47,178 nt of DNA from Planctomycetota bacterium. GTDB taxonomy: Bacteria; Planctomycetota; UBA11346. A program made the position numbers and the translations under genes. The notes under the pieces are model-generated. The model saw nothing but the letters and a program-made list of their open reading frames with translations. It was not told where the DNA came from and did not search any database. Where the stretch lies: the NCBI GenBank assembly GCA_013816485.1, contig JACDEI010000041.1, forward strand, positions 1 through 47,178. The letters run 5' to 3'. This document shows positions 32,674-41,431 of this stretch, piece after piece (position 1 is the first letter of the stretch; each line of letters begins with the position of its first letter).

Positions 32674-33687
32674 TCAACTGGCGAGCGGCTTGAACCGTTC
32701 CACCAACCGCGCCGCGAACTCCTCATTCGCCTGCTTCGTCCGCCCGGCGCTATGCGGCGTGTGCACGACGTTGTGACGCCCGAGCAGCGCATCCTTCAGC
32801 GGCAACGGCTCCAAATCAAAGACGTCGGCGGCGAGCGCCAGTTCATCCGCCAGCACGCGGCGGCGGATGGCCTTCATGTCGCAGACGTTGGCGCGCGTCA
32901 CCAGCACCACTAGGCAGCCCTTCGGCAGCGCATCGACCAACTTGGCAGTGATGATCCCTTCGGTCTGGCTCGTCAGCGGGATGATCGGCGCGAAAATGTC
33001 GGCGTCGGAAACCAAGCGCTCGAGGTGATGCTCCTGGCGCGCACCAGCGCGGTGGAAACAGGGCTCGCTGGCGAACGGATCCCAGGCGGCGACATCGGCA
33101 CCCAGCGCATGGGCGAAGGAGGCGAAGCGGCTGGCGACGTTTCCGGCGCCGACAATGCGCAGGCGTTTGCCGGCGATGGTGCCGCTGACGAAACGGGCAT
33201 CGTCACCGAATTGATGGCCGCGTCCGCCTGGCACCGGCGGCGTCGCGGGCGAGTAGTCCCACGGCTTGAGATCGCTGATGATGGCGTGGTGGTTCTGCGG
33301 GATACGGCGCAGCCCACAGAGCGCGAGCGCGAGCGCATACTCAGCGACCGACTGGCCCCAGTAGCCTTCGCTGGTGTGACCGATGACGGTGACGCCGCGG
33401 TCGGCGAACTTCTTGGCGATATCCGGTTGGCCGTGGGCTTCGCTGAGGGCGACCTCGGTCAGGCCGCTGAACGCCTTCACGCATTCTGGCGTGGTCGGTG
33501 TGCCCAGCGCAACGAGACGCGTCACGGTTGCCGAATCAGGTACCAGTTTGCTGAGGGTGCGGTTGTCACCAGGAACCGTGCGCAGGAACTCCACCGGACC
33601 CTGGGCTTGCCATAACGTGTGCAGGTGGTCGGCCGTCCACGGCCACGACGCTTCGAACCCTGGGTGGACGGTGATGACGCTGCGCAT
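32674..33687 (-). CDS. D-isomer-specific 2-hydroxyacid dehydrogenase family protein
   Basis: A 337-residue NAD(P)-dependent oxidoreductase, cytoplasmic. The Rossmann motif is RLRIVGAGNVASRFASFAHA (about residue 174 on), followed by AAWDPFA. Family landmarks are VLVTRANVCDMKAI (catalytic Arg near 265) and NVVHTPHSAG (His near 317). The late GEGI-type strand LTSQTEGIITAKLVDALPKG resembles the usual 'LT--T-g-i-a-l---kpga' stretch. An early part (EGYWGQSVAEYALALAL) fits the substrate-domain join. Proteins of this family act on D-lactate, phosphoglycerate, glyoxylate and related acids; the substrate is not evident. Its link to the copper operon is unclear: it sits 82 bp upstream on the same strand. 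Confidence 0.85.
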   Translation of the reverse strand: MRSVITVHPGFEASWPWTADHLHTLWQAQGPVEFLRTVPGDNRTLSKLVPDSATVTRLVALGTPTTPECVKAFSGLTEVALSEAHGQPDIAKKFADRGVTVIGHTSEGYWGQSVAEYALALALCGLRRIPQNHHAIISDLKPWDYSPATPPVPGGRGHQFGDDARFVSGTIAGKRLRIVGAGNVASRFASFAHALGADVAAWDPFASEPCFHRAGARQEHHLERLVSDADIFAPIIPLTSQTEGIITAKLVDALPKGCLVVLVTRANVCDMKAIRRRVLADELALAADVFDLEPLPLKDALLGRHNVVHTPHSAGRTKQANEEFAARLVERFKPLAS

Positions 33688-33758
33688 GGGCGTGATGGTG
33701 ATGGCTCAGGCACGTTGATCCAGCCGGGAACCCACGCATCGCGGCAAGCGTGTCTTCA

Positions 33759-33872
33759 GCCCCTGGGACCGCGGGCCACTGGCCCGCAGTGTTGGATCAG
33801 CAGGGACGTCCGTTGTAGGAAAACGTCTCAAGGATTGCCCCGGGCGGGCCAGTGGCCCGCGGTCCCAGGGGC
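33759..33872. repeat. Inverted-pair element with CCCCTGGGAC ends
   Basis: Arms 33759-33787 and 33844-33872 are perfect 29-bp inverted repeats. Each contains GCGGGCC-ACT-GGCCCGC. Located between two same-strand genes (33688-33889 gap). Confidence 0.93.
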
Positions 33873-33889
33873 GACTGGCCTTTCGCCGC

Positions 33890-35038
33890 TCAGATCGCTG
33901 CGAAGTCCGGCAGATCAATCCACTCGCCGCCGCGCATCGCTGATTCGTGGGCCAGGATGCCGGTCGCGGTCCAGTTGGCCGACATCACTTCGTCGATGCC
34001 GGGGTCGCGTTTTTCGATCAGCGCCATGACGAACTCGTGGGTCAGGTGCGGGTGGCTGCCGCCATGGCCGGAGCCTTGTTTGAACGACAGGTGGCTTTCA
34101 GGGCCGTCGTAGACGCTCTTGCCGGTGAACTCGCGGATGCTCTTGGGCAACAAGTGCGCAAAGTCGGGGATCTCGACGTGCTCCGGTGACTCACCGGTGA
34201 ACAGCACGGGCTTGGTGCTGTGTTCGAGCTGTGCCCATTCAAACGAGCGCGTGCTGCCGTAGACGTCGAAGCTCTCGACGTACTGACGCGCGGTCTCGAA
34301 CAGCGAGCGGGTCATCTCGCAGCCGATATCGCTGTCGGCAAGTTGGATGTGCGCCGACTCGACGGCGAAGGGCGAGCCGTATTTGAGCGCCAGTTTGTCA
34401 GCGATGCGACCGGAGCCGATGCACTGCACGCGCTTGGCCAATTTTCCGGCGAGGCCGAGCATCGGGCCGACGCAATGCGTGGCGTAGTGCATGGGCGGCA
34501 GACCTTCCCAGTAACCGGGCCAGCCGGCCATCTCCTGCTGGTGCGCCGCACGCAGGAATTGGATGCGCCCGAGTTTGCCGCTGTCGAGCAGTTCCTTCAC
34601 GTAAAAGAATTCGCGCGTGTAGTAGGTGGTCTCCATCATCATGTAGCGTTTCTTGGCCTTGCGCGCGGCGTGCACGATCGCCTTGCAGCCTTCGATGCTG
34701 GTCGCCATCGGCACGGTGCAGGCGACGTGTTTGCCGGCTTCCAGCGCCTGAATGCTCTGCTCAGCGTGCAGCGGAATCGGCGTGTTGATGTGCACCGCAT
34801 CGATGTCGGCTTTCTTCAGCATGTCTTCATAGCTGGTGAAGCGCATCTTCTCGGGGATGCCGAAACGATCACCGCAGAGCTTGAGCACCTTGGGATCGCG
34901 CTGGCAGATGCCGCCGACCTTGGCGTGCGGATGCTTCTGATAGATCGGGATGAACTCCGAGCCGAAGCCCAGGCCGACGAGGCCGACGCTGATCTGTTTG
35001 CTGCTCGACGTGCTGCTCGAAGAAGAAGCCTTGGCCAT
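33890..35038 (-). CDS. Gfo/Idh/MocA-family oxidoreductase
   Basis: A 382-residue NAD(P)-dependent dehydrogenase/reductase. A low-complexity start (KASSSSSTSSSK) leads into the Rossmann segment ISVGLVGLGFGSEFIPIYQK, then YEDMLKKADIDAVHINTPIP, HAEQSIQALEAGKHVACTVP. The usual EKP motif (whose Lys is catalytic) is replaced by TVPMA, known in some planctomycete-rich branches but not canonical. The C-terminal beta-sheet domain includes GRIQFLRAAHQQEMAGWPGY and ends DLPDFAAI. It probably acts on a sugar or sugar acid. ATG 35038 begins MAKASSSS. The preceding gap holds the CGCAGAG-type inverted repeat. Substrate and reaction direction cannot be given. Confidence 0.88.
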   Translation of the reverse strand: MAKASSSSSTSSSKQISVGLVGLGFGSEFIPIYQKHPHAKVGGICQRDPKVLKLCGDRFGIPEKMRFTSYEDMLKKADIDAVHINTPIPLHAEQSIQALEAGKHVACTVPMATSIEGCKAIVHAARKAKKRYMMMETTYYTREFFYVKELLDSGKLGRIQFLRAAHQQEMAGWPGYWEGLPPMHYATHCVGPMLGLAGKLAKRVQCIGSGRIADKLALKYGSPFAVESAHIQLADSDIGCEMTRSLFETARQYVESFDVYGSTRSFEWAQLEHSTKPVLFTGESPEHVEIPDFAHLLPKSIREFTGKSVYDGPESHLSFKQGSGHGGSHPHLTHEFVMALIEKRDPGIDEVMSANWTATGILAHESAMRGGEWIDLPDFAAI

Positions 35039-35172
35039 GACACGCTCCAGACGGGTGATGGCCGGATGATGGGTGCCATCGGTCGGGTGTGCAATCCGGC
35101 AAGGCTTGCCCGAAACAACCGCGGCGTTGCCGGATCCCGGTGCCCGCGGGGAAGGCAGGACAGCCGGAAGAG

Positions 35173-35339
35173 TAGCCGCAGAGCCGCAGAGGTGAGAGGA
35201 GGGACGCAGAGCGGACCCTGACGAAGGGGGGCATCAGCAGGCATCAACCATCGGCGAGCAGAGATCCCGGTAATCGATAACGGATCCCTCAAAGGAGTTC
35301 CTCTGCGGCCCTCCTTTCACCTCTGCGCCTCTGCGGCTA
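35173..35339. repeat. Inverted GCAGAGG-type repeat
   Basis: This 315-bp gene-free space (35039-35353) holds TAGCCGCAGAGCCGCAGAGG at 35173 facing its approximate inverse, CCTCTGCG..CTCTGCGGCTA, at 35301-35339. Arms of about 39 bp have a few mismatches and contain 8-bp-period CGCAGAGG/CCGCAGAG units. It is analogous in style to the CACGAAGG-type repeats elsewhere. Confidence 0.8.
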
Positions 35340-35353
35340 ATGTATTTGTATTT

Positions 35354-36937
35354 CTACTTCGCCGGCAACGTCACGGTCAGCACCCGCGCGTCGGTGCCGT
35401 CATGGTTCATGACGACGATGCGGTGGCGGTTGGTGTCGGCGACGTAGAGCAATTTTCCGTCGGAGCTCAGGCCGCTCGGTTCGAAGAAGCCTGGCTCCAG
35501 GCCAGTGACCTTCAGCGTGGCGGTGTCGCCGGTGAGGGGATCGACGGTGCGGATGACGTGGTTGTAGGTGTCGGCCACCGCGATGAGTTTGCCCTTCGCG
35601 CCGGTGATGATTTCGACGCACAGTGGATGTTGGAACAAGGCGTCCTTGCCGTTGGCATCCTTGAGCCCGAAGCCGAAGAGATCCTCGCTGCCGGCGAGCG
35701 ATTCCACGGTGCCCATCACATCGACCGTGACCGAGCGGATGGTGCTGTCCTCGGAATCGGCGAGGTAGACCTTCTCGCCGTCCGCCGCCAATCCGCTCGG
35801 CTGTGAAAAGGTCGACGTCAGCAACGGGCCATCGATGCAGCTTTCAGCACCGGTGCCGGCGTGTTGGTGGATGGTGTCGGTGGCCAGATCGTAGCGCCAG
35901 ATCTGGTGATGACCGGCCATGGCGATGATCAGCACGTTGCCGACGCGTTCGACATCCCATGGGCTGTTGAGCGCGGCGCCTTTGGCCACGCCGCTGTATT
36001 TGCGGTCACGACCCTGATCACCGGTGCCTGACAACGTGCGCACGGTGTTAGCTTTCAGATCGACCGCGCGCAGTGCATGGTTCAGTCGATCGCAAACGTA
36101 GAGCGTCTGACGATCTTCCGACAACGTCATGCCCTGCGGTTCGTTGAAGGTCGCCGCGTCGAGCGCGCCGTCCTCGAAGCCAGCCTTGCCGCTGCCGATG
36201 ATGCGCGTCACGGCGCCGTCAGGCGTAGTTTCCAAGATGCGATTGTGCGCGGTGTCGGCGATGAACAGGCGTTTGCCGACCGCATCCGCCAGGACCTTGC
36301 CGGGGAATGACAGCGGTCCTTCGGCGACGTGTTTCTCCGGCGCGAAGACCAGCGGTTTCGCCGCCAGCGTTCCGTCTGCGCGGCCTTTCTCCAAGGTCTT
36401 GGCGATCGCCTGATCGAGGATCTGGCGATGGCCTTCGCCAGAGATCGAGCCAACCGGTTGGCCAGCGCTGTCGATCAGCACCAAGGTCGGCCACGAGCGC
36501 GCGCCGAAGCGCTGCCAGATGGCGAAGTCGTTGTCGACCGCCACCGGGTGTTCGATGCCGTAGCGCTTCACCGCGGTGCGGATGTTGTCGGTGTTCTTCT
36601 CCTGGTCGAACTTACCCGAGTGCACGCCGATGACCACGAACGGCTGGTCTTTATATTTTTCTTCGAGGAACTTCAGATCGGGGATGACGTGGATGCAGTT
36701 GATGCAGCAGTAGGTCCAGAAGTCGACCAGCACCACGTGGCCTTTGAGTTTTTCCAAGGTGATCGGTTCGGCGGTGTTGATCCAACCTTTGGCGCCGGCG
36801 AACACGTCGCCGGCACGCAATGGTTCGGCGGCTTCGGCCTCCGGTTTGGCATCGGCCTCACCGGCAGTCAGCGGCAGAGTGCACAGGAAGAGGGCCACCA
36901 AGGCGGCGACAGCGATAAGGCGGGTGGTCGTGGTCAT
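35354..36937 (-). CDS. NHLRC2-like thioredoxin/NHL-repeat secreted protein
   Basis: A 527-residue protein with a signal peptide (MTTTTRLIAVAALVALFLCT). A thioredoxin-like domain (about 42-195) has C77-C-I-N-C81 in DFWTYCCINCIHVIP, the unusual CCINC active site characteristic of NHLRC2 proteins rather than CxxC. WPTLVLIDSAGQPVGSISGE follows. The C-terminal 300 residues form an NHL beta-propeller (GKRLFIADTAHNRILETTPD; TLYVCDRLNHALRAVDLKAN; VYLADSEDSTIRSVTVDVMG; LLYVADTNRHRIVVMNHDGT). The secreted location differs from mammalian NHLRC2. Its role could be thiol chemistry on an exported partner bound by the propeller. Neighbour GH9 lies 84 bp upstream. Confidence 0.9.
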   Translation of the reverse strand: MTTTTRLIAVAALVALFLCTLPLTAGEADAKPEAEAAEPLRAGDVFAGAKGWINTAEPITLEKLKGHVVLVDFWTYCCINCIHVIPDLKFLEEKYKDQPFVVIGVHSGKFDQEKNTDNIRTAVKRYGIEHPVAVDNDFAIWQRFGARSWPTLVLIDSAGQPVGSISGEGHRQILDQAIAKTLEKGRADGTLAAKPLVFAPEKHVAEGPLSFPGKVLADAVGKRLFIADTAHNRILETTPDGAVTRIIGSGKAGFEDGALDAATFNEPQGMTLSEDRQTLYVCDRLNHALRAVDLKANTVRTLSGTGDQGRDRKYSGVAKGAALNSPWDVERVGNVLIIAMAGHHQIWRYDLATDTIHQHAGTGAESCIDGPLLTSTFSQPSGLAADGEKVYLADSEDSTIRSVTVDVMGTVESLAGSEDLFGFGLKDANGKDALFQHPLCVEIITGAKGKLIAVADTYNHVIRTVDPLTGDTATLKVTGLEPGFFEPSGLSSDGKLLYVADTNRHRIVVMNHDGTDARVLTVTLPAK

Positions 36938-37021
36938 GGGCGAAGCGTGCCTCCGCCAAGCAGTACGGCCAGCGCGTGTCGGTGTTTGCTCCCACGTGCC
37001 CGCTGAATCACCGGCCGGCGA

Positions 37022-39310
37022 TCACCTGGGCATTTCGTCGCCGCCCACCCGGCGATCTTGGTCGTAGACCGGCAGGTGTGGCAGCAGACGCGGCGTCGCA
37101 TCCATCCCCGCGTGCGACCAGTCGTTGGCTGAATCCCAGGTCGGCGCGGTGAGTTTCAGCGTGAGGGTGCGACGGCCGTCCTGTTGGTTGCCTGGAAACA
37201 GCCGTTCGCCGTGCAGGCGGATTTCTACGTAGGCCTGACCTCCGCTGAGCGCGATGACCGGTCCGACGGTGGCCTTGGGGTGGCCGCTGACGGTGGCCTG
37301 CACTTGCGCCGGCGTGACCCCTCCGTCGAGCGTGAACACGTAGCGGAACGCCAGCTGTTCGCACACCCGCGTCGGCCAGCGGCTGCGGTTGTGCAGGGTG
37401 GCTTCGATCTCGATGCCCAGTGCGGAGGTCTTGGTTTCGCGCGCGCTGACAAAAAATTCGCGATCGGTGGATTTCAGATCGGTGGAATCATTGCGGACCT
37501 CCTTCGGCGGGAACTGCGCATCGGGCAGCGCCGGTCCGCTGCTGCGTCCATCCGCACACAGGAAGGCGAGGCTGGCCATGAAGCCGGCGTTGTAGTCGAG
37601 CGCTACTTCATTGAACTGTGAATCCATCACGTCTTGGAATGGCTGGTCCTTGGCGTCCCAGCGGTAGGTGTCCTTGAACACCGGCTCCGCGCGGTTGGGA
37701 AAGCGGTACCAGAAACCGTGGTCCTTGCCATCCGGCTTGGGGAGCCACAGGCGACGTTCCTTACCGCACAGGAACACGTCGTTGTGGTCGGGACCGGCGA
37801 CCAGGGCACCGTACAGGATGTGACGGTTGCTGCGGCGATCGTCGGCTTTGCCAGGAATCACGTGATCAAAGCCGGCCCATGCGCCGAAGGCACCGCGGTG
37901 GTGCACATCGTTGAACGGCTGGTTGCCAAAGCCGACCAAGTAACTGCGGCGGTAAGGATTGTCGCCTAGCGCGTAGTCGACCTGACGCCGAGCCTCGCTC
38001 GCGAACAGCGTTTTCATCTGCGCCAAGGTCAGGTCGCCGCGCCAGTGCAGATTTCCAGGCAGGTCAGGGCTCTGCTCGACGAAGCGGCTGTAATGCAGCG
38101 CGATGGTCGCAGCGTTGTTGGCGTGGCGCAGGCTGCCGTACTCGTGCGCATCCCACTCGCGCAGGCGCAGGCCACCAGCGGTCTGCTTGTACTGCGCGAA
38201 ACGCACGCAGTAGAGTTGCAATTCACCGTGGAATCGTGGGTCCTGCGGCAGCAGGCGCATGAGGTTGAACGCGCCGACCTTGCCGAAGCCGCCGGCACTA
38301 TAGTCCTTCCACCAGTCGTTGCCCCATTCGGACTGATAGCCGCCGGCATAGACGCTCACCGCGAGGTCGAGCCAACGTGTGCCGATCTGCGGATTTTTCG
38401 CCACGTGCGCGCGCTGCAGGAAACTGGCCGCGGTCATGATCTTGTCGAAGGGATCGGCGCGGTAGCCGGTCTCGACGATTTGGCCGTCGGCGCGCAGCGC
38501 TTGGCCGCGCCGTTTGCGGATAAGGTCCTGCTCGGCCTTGGGCAGCTTGTCGCTCAGCACCGGGCCGGCATTGGCGTGGGCGAACAGCACCAGTTTCTCC
38601 GCCCGATCGAGCAGCAGATCAGCGAACTGCGCGGGCGCGAAATCGCCGTAGCCCGTTTTGCCTTTCAGCAGGGCGCCATGGTCGCGGATGACCATGGAAG
38701 ACGCCGCCATCGCCGCCGCCATCGCCGCCGGGATGTCGCCCGCCGGGGCCTTTTTGTTCACGCGAAAGGTCGGCCGGTTGGTCATCAGGTGCGCGACCTC
38801 TGCCGCGCCCCACAGCGCATGCACCGCCGGGTCGGGCACGCCCTCGCGGCCACCGCAGCCGATCACCACGTCGAGGTCCTTGGCAGGATCTGCGCACTCA
38901 GGATTGAGCACGCAGGCGACGAAGTAGCGGTTCACATGCACGAGGCTTTCAAGCAGCTCATCCATCTGTCCGGTCTTCAGCCAACCGTCGGGTTCCTCGA
39001 TCGCCGACCAGGCGAGGGTCATGGCGGTGAACGACATGGTCAGGTTGGCGGTCCAGTGATCGCCAGCGTCGTACCAACCACCACTGAGGTCCTTGCCGAT
39101 ATCCTTCCCGTCGCTCAGGCACGCGTCCCCACGCCACGCCACGCGGTTGTTGGGCGAGAGATGCCCGGACTGCTGCGCCTCCAAAAAGTAGAGCGTCTTT
39201 TGTAAGGCTTCGGCGTAGTTGAAGCCGACTTCGACTGCGCTGCCGGGGGTCACCGCGAGGGCGGCGGTAAGCACGGGGAGGGCACATGATTTGAGCGCGC
39301 GGAAGAACAT
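37022..39310 (-). CDS. Secreted GH9 endoglucanase with CBM3c-like domain
   Basis: 762 residues from ATG 39310 (AGGA upstream), with signal MFFRALKSCALPVLTAALAV. The catalytic (alpha/alpha)6 domain spans about 25-590: SGGWYDAGDHW contains the nucleophile-area DAGD (81-84); the GH9 histidine motif is HHRGAFG at about 469; and the acid is Glu at about 567 in NEVALDYNAGF. The C-terminal 160 residues match the family-3c carbohydrate-binding module (TLHNRSRWPTRVCEQLAFRY; APTWDSANDWSHAGM; PHLPVYD). GH9-CBM3c enzymes are typically processive endoglucanases, so cellulose or another beta-1,4-glucan is the likely substrate. The LacI-type operator at 39357-39370 and the regulator gene directly upstream suggest control by the degradation products. 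Confidence 0.95.
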   Translation of the reverse strand: MFFRALKSCALPVLTAALAVTPGSAVEVGFNYAEALQKTLYFLEAQQSGHLSPNNRVAWRGDACLSDGKDIGKDLSGGWYDAGDHWTANLTMSFTAMTLAWSAIEEPDGWLKTGQMDELLESLVHVNRYFVACVLNPECADPAKDLDVVIGCGGREGVPDPAVHALWGAAEVAHLMTNRPTFRVNKKAPAGDIPAAMAAAMAASSMVIRDHGALLKGKTGYGDFAPAQFADLLLDRAEKLVLFAHANAGPVLSDKLPKAEQDLIRKRRGQALRADGQIVETGYRADPFDKIMTAASFLQRAHVAKNPQIGTRWLDLAVSVYAGGYQSEWGNDWWKDYSAGGFGKVGAFNLMRLLPQDPRFHGELQLYCVRFAQYKQTAGGLRLREWDAHEYGSLRHANNAATIALHYSRFVEQSPDLPGNLHWRGDLTLAQMKTLFASEARRQVDYALGDNPYRRSYLVGFGNQPFNDVHHRGAFGAWAGFDHVIPGKADDRRSNRHILYGALVAGPDHNDVFLCGKERRLWLPKPDGKDHGFWYRFPNRAEPVFKDTYRWDAKDQPFQDVMDSQFNEVALDYNAGFMASLAFLCADGRSSGPALPDAQFPPKEVRNDSTDLKSTDREFFVSARETKTSALGIEIEATLHNRSRWPTRVCEQLAFRYVFTLDGGVTPAQVQATVSGHPKATVGPVIALSGGQAYVEIRLHGERLFPGNQQDGRRTLTLKLTAPTWDSANDWSHAGMDATPRLLPHLPVYDQDRRVGGDEMPR

Positions 39311-39356
39311 GGATGGCGTCCTGTGATTCACCGGAAAAAGAGCGTCTGATGAGGTA

Positions 39357-39370
39357 CCGAATCGATTCGG
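39357..39370. promoter_or_regulatory. LacI-type operator upstream of the GH9 gene
   Basis: CCGAATCGATTCGG is a perfect 14-bp palindrome with the LacI-family central CG. It lies 47 bp before the GH9 start and 45 bp after the stop of the LacI-family gene, so that regulator is the natural candidate. Confidence 0.75.
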
Positions 39371-39414
39371 CCGACCTCTGAAACGGAGCTACAGGGGGGC
39401 TGTGACCGCCTGGC

Positions 39415-40461
39415 TCAGCTGCGGACCACGGTCGCGAGCGGCGGCGCACAGGTCGCGCCGGCATGCAGGGTGTACGGCAACGCCATGGCGGTCTGCGCCT
39501 GACCGGCTTCGGCGAGCTTGGCCAGCAACAGGTCGACCGCCGCCCGTCCCATCGCCGCGGCGGGAATGATCGCGGTGGTCAGGTCGATGCCGTGGGTGCC
39601 GAAGGGTTCGCGGTGGAAGGTGATGAGCGAGAGGTCGCGCGGCACGCGCCAGCCGCGTTCGAGTGCGGCGACGTACAGCGGCAGCGCGTCCTGCGCACCG
39701 TAGCACAGCACTGCGGTTGGACGGTCGTCACTCTTGAGCAGTCGTCGCGCTACCGGCAGACGTTCGGCCGGGCTCGCCCAATGATCGCCGAGGTGTGCGC
39801 GTGGCGTCAGCCCGGCGGCGGTCATCGCAACGGTGTAGCCGGCGAGGCGTTCGCCGTGGCTGTAGTGCGGGCCGGCGTTGTCGCTGTGCCAAGCGATGCG
39901 GCGGTGGCCGAGGGCGATGAGGTGTTCGGTCGCCAGCCGTGCGCCGTGGTGATCGTCAGGGAAGGCGGCGTCGAAATCCTGACGATGGTTGAGCCACACC
40001 GTCGGGATGTGTTGGTCGCGCAGCAGGTCGATGAAATGCGGCGGCGCATCAGCAACGTAGTCGATCAGCAGGCCGTCGACCGCCCATTCGCGCATCAGAC
40101 GCGGCAACGCGGCGTCATCGGTCAGTTCATCATCGGGTAGGCGCGCAACCGTCAGCGACAAGCCACGTGCGTGCAGATCATCCATCAGCCCGAGCCACAG
40201 GTCGAGGAACGGCGAGATGCGCCCAGGCCGGGTCGACAACACCAGGCCGATCGCATCGCAGCGCCCGGTGCGCATCGCACGCGCGGCGGCACTCGGACGG
40301 TAATTCAGGCGGCGTGCGATCGCTTGGATCTGCGCGATGCGCTCAGCGCTGGCACCGGATTCCTTGAACTTGCCGTTGAGGACGCACGACACCGTCGACT
40401 GCGCGGCGCGTGCGGCGCGCGCGATCTGGGCGATGGTGACGCGACCGCTGACCCGGGCCAT
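39415..40461 (-). CDS. LacI-family regulator, probable controller of GH9
   Basis: A 348-residue repressor with a LacI HTH (TIAQIARAARAAQSTVSCVL at about 9-28), hinge helix RRLNYRPSAAARAMR, then a periplasmic-binding-fold effector domain (AIGLVLSTRPGRISPFLDLW; DGLLIDYVADAPPHFIDLLR; HRRIAWHSDNAGPHYSHGER; TAVLCYGAQDALPLYVAALE; LSLITFHREPFGTHGIDLT). It lies between DapF (3 bp away on the same strand) and GH9, and the operator-like palindrome is just downstream. A cello-oligosaccharide is the likely effector, by inference only. The position after dapF suggests a shared transcript. Confidence 0.92.
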   Translation of the reverse strand: MARVSGRVTIAQIARAARAAQSTVSCVLNGKFKESGASAERIAQIQAIARRLNYRPSAAARAMRTGRCDAIGLVLSTRPGRISPFLDLWLGLMDDLHARGLSLTVARLPDDELTDDAALPRLMREWAVDGLLIDYVADAPPHFIDLLRDQHIPTVWLNHRQDFDAAFPDDHHGARLATEHLIALGHRRIAWHSDNAGPHYSHGERLAGYTVAMTAAGLTPRAHLGDHWASPAERLPVARRLLKSDDRPTAVLCYGAQDALPLYVAALERGWRVPRDLSLITFHREPFGTHGIDLTTAIIPAAAMGRAAVDLLLAKLAEAGQAQTAMALPYTLHAGATCAPPLATVVRS

Positions 40462-40464
40462 GGC

Positions 40465-41349
40465 TCAGCGACCCAGCGGCCACGTGCCTTCAAACACCGT
40501 CACCGCCGGGCCGCTCATCACGACCTGTTCGGTGTCGTCCACCCAGGTGATGCGCAGATCGCCGCCGTTCAGGCGCACGATGGCTTCGCGGCCAGGAATT
40601 TTTTCGGCGAGGATTGCGGCGACCACCGTGGCACAGGCACCAGTACCGCAGGCCTGGGTTTCGCCCGAGCCGCGTTCCCAGGTGCGTTGGCGCAGAACGG
40701 GCATGCCCTTTTCATCCTTCAGTCGCGCGACGAACTCGACGTTGGTGCGCCGCGGGAAACGGAGGTCGTGTTCGATCTTCGCACCGACGTGCGCGACCGG
40801 GAAGGTTTCGGGGTCGTCGACAAAACACACCGCATGCGGATTACCCATGCCCACCGCCAACAGGTGGTGATGGACGCCGTCGACCACCACCGTCAGCGGC
40901 AGGCGCGGACCGGGGCCGGCGTGTTCGACCGGGACCTCGTCGGGTATCAGGCGTGGGCGGCCCATCGTCACGGTCGCTCCGGTGCAGAGCTTGGCCTGGA
41001 ATTGCAGCGTCAGGTCGAGCACGCCCGCGCCGGTTTCCACCGACAGCGACTTGCCCGTCACATGGCGATGATCGTACGCCAGCTTGCCCAGGCAGCGGAT
41101 GCCGTTGCCGCACATTTCTGATTCACTGCCGTCGGCGTTGAACATGCGCATACGCACATCCGCCTTGGTCGACGCCGCGAGCACGATCAGGCCGTCAGCA
41201 CCGATGCCGGTGTGACGATCGCTGAGCGCGATGGCAAGTTTCTTCAGCGCCGTGGTGGTCGACGGCACGTTGTCGCGCAACGCGTCGAGGTAGACGTAGT
41301 CGTTGCCGCAGCCGTGCATCTTGGTGAAGCGGAGTTGTGTTTCAGCCAT
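40465..41349 (-). CDS. dapF: Diaminopimelate epimerase
   Basis: 294 residues from ATG 41349 (MAETQLRFTKMHGCGNDYVY), a cofactor-independent epimerase converting LL- to meso-diaminopimelate for lysine and, where present, peptidoglycan. The two catalytic cysteines are visible: Cys80 in CGNGIRCLG and Cys234 in ETQACGTGACA. GNPHAVCFVDD and the DRHTGIGADGL region are family hallmarks. The longer frame to 41403 adds 18 residues without homology. It is followed 3 bp later by the LacI-family regulator. A lysine/DAP step in this chromosomal context shows core metabolism mixed with accessory genes. Confidence 0.96.
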   Translation of the reverse strand: MAETQLRFTKMHGCGNDYVYLDALRDNVPSTTTALKKLAIALSDRHTGIGADGLIVLAASTKADVRMRMFNADGSESEMCGNGIRCLGKLAYDHRHVTGKSLSVETGAGVLDLTLQFQAKLCTGATVTMGRPRLIPDEVPVEHAGPGPRLPLTVVVDGVHHHLLAVGMGNPHAVCFVDDPETFPVAHVGAKIEHDLRFPRRTNVEFVARLKDEKGMPVLRQRTWERGSGETQACGTGACATVVAAILAEKIPGREAIVRLNGGDLRITWVDDTEQVVMSGPAVTVFEGTWPLGR

Positions 41350-41431
41350 GCGTGCCTTCACCGGTAGTGAAGGCGAGCGTCGGTTGTCCCGCGGGGGAGG
41401 CAATCAGGCGCTCATCCAGGCTGCCCCAGGG

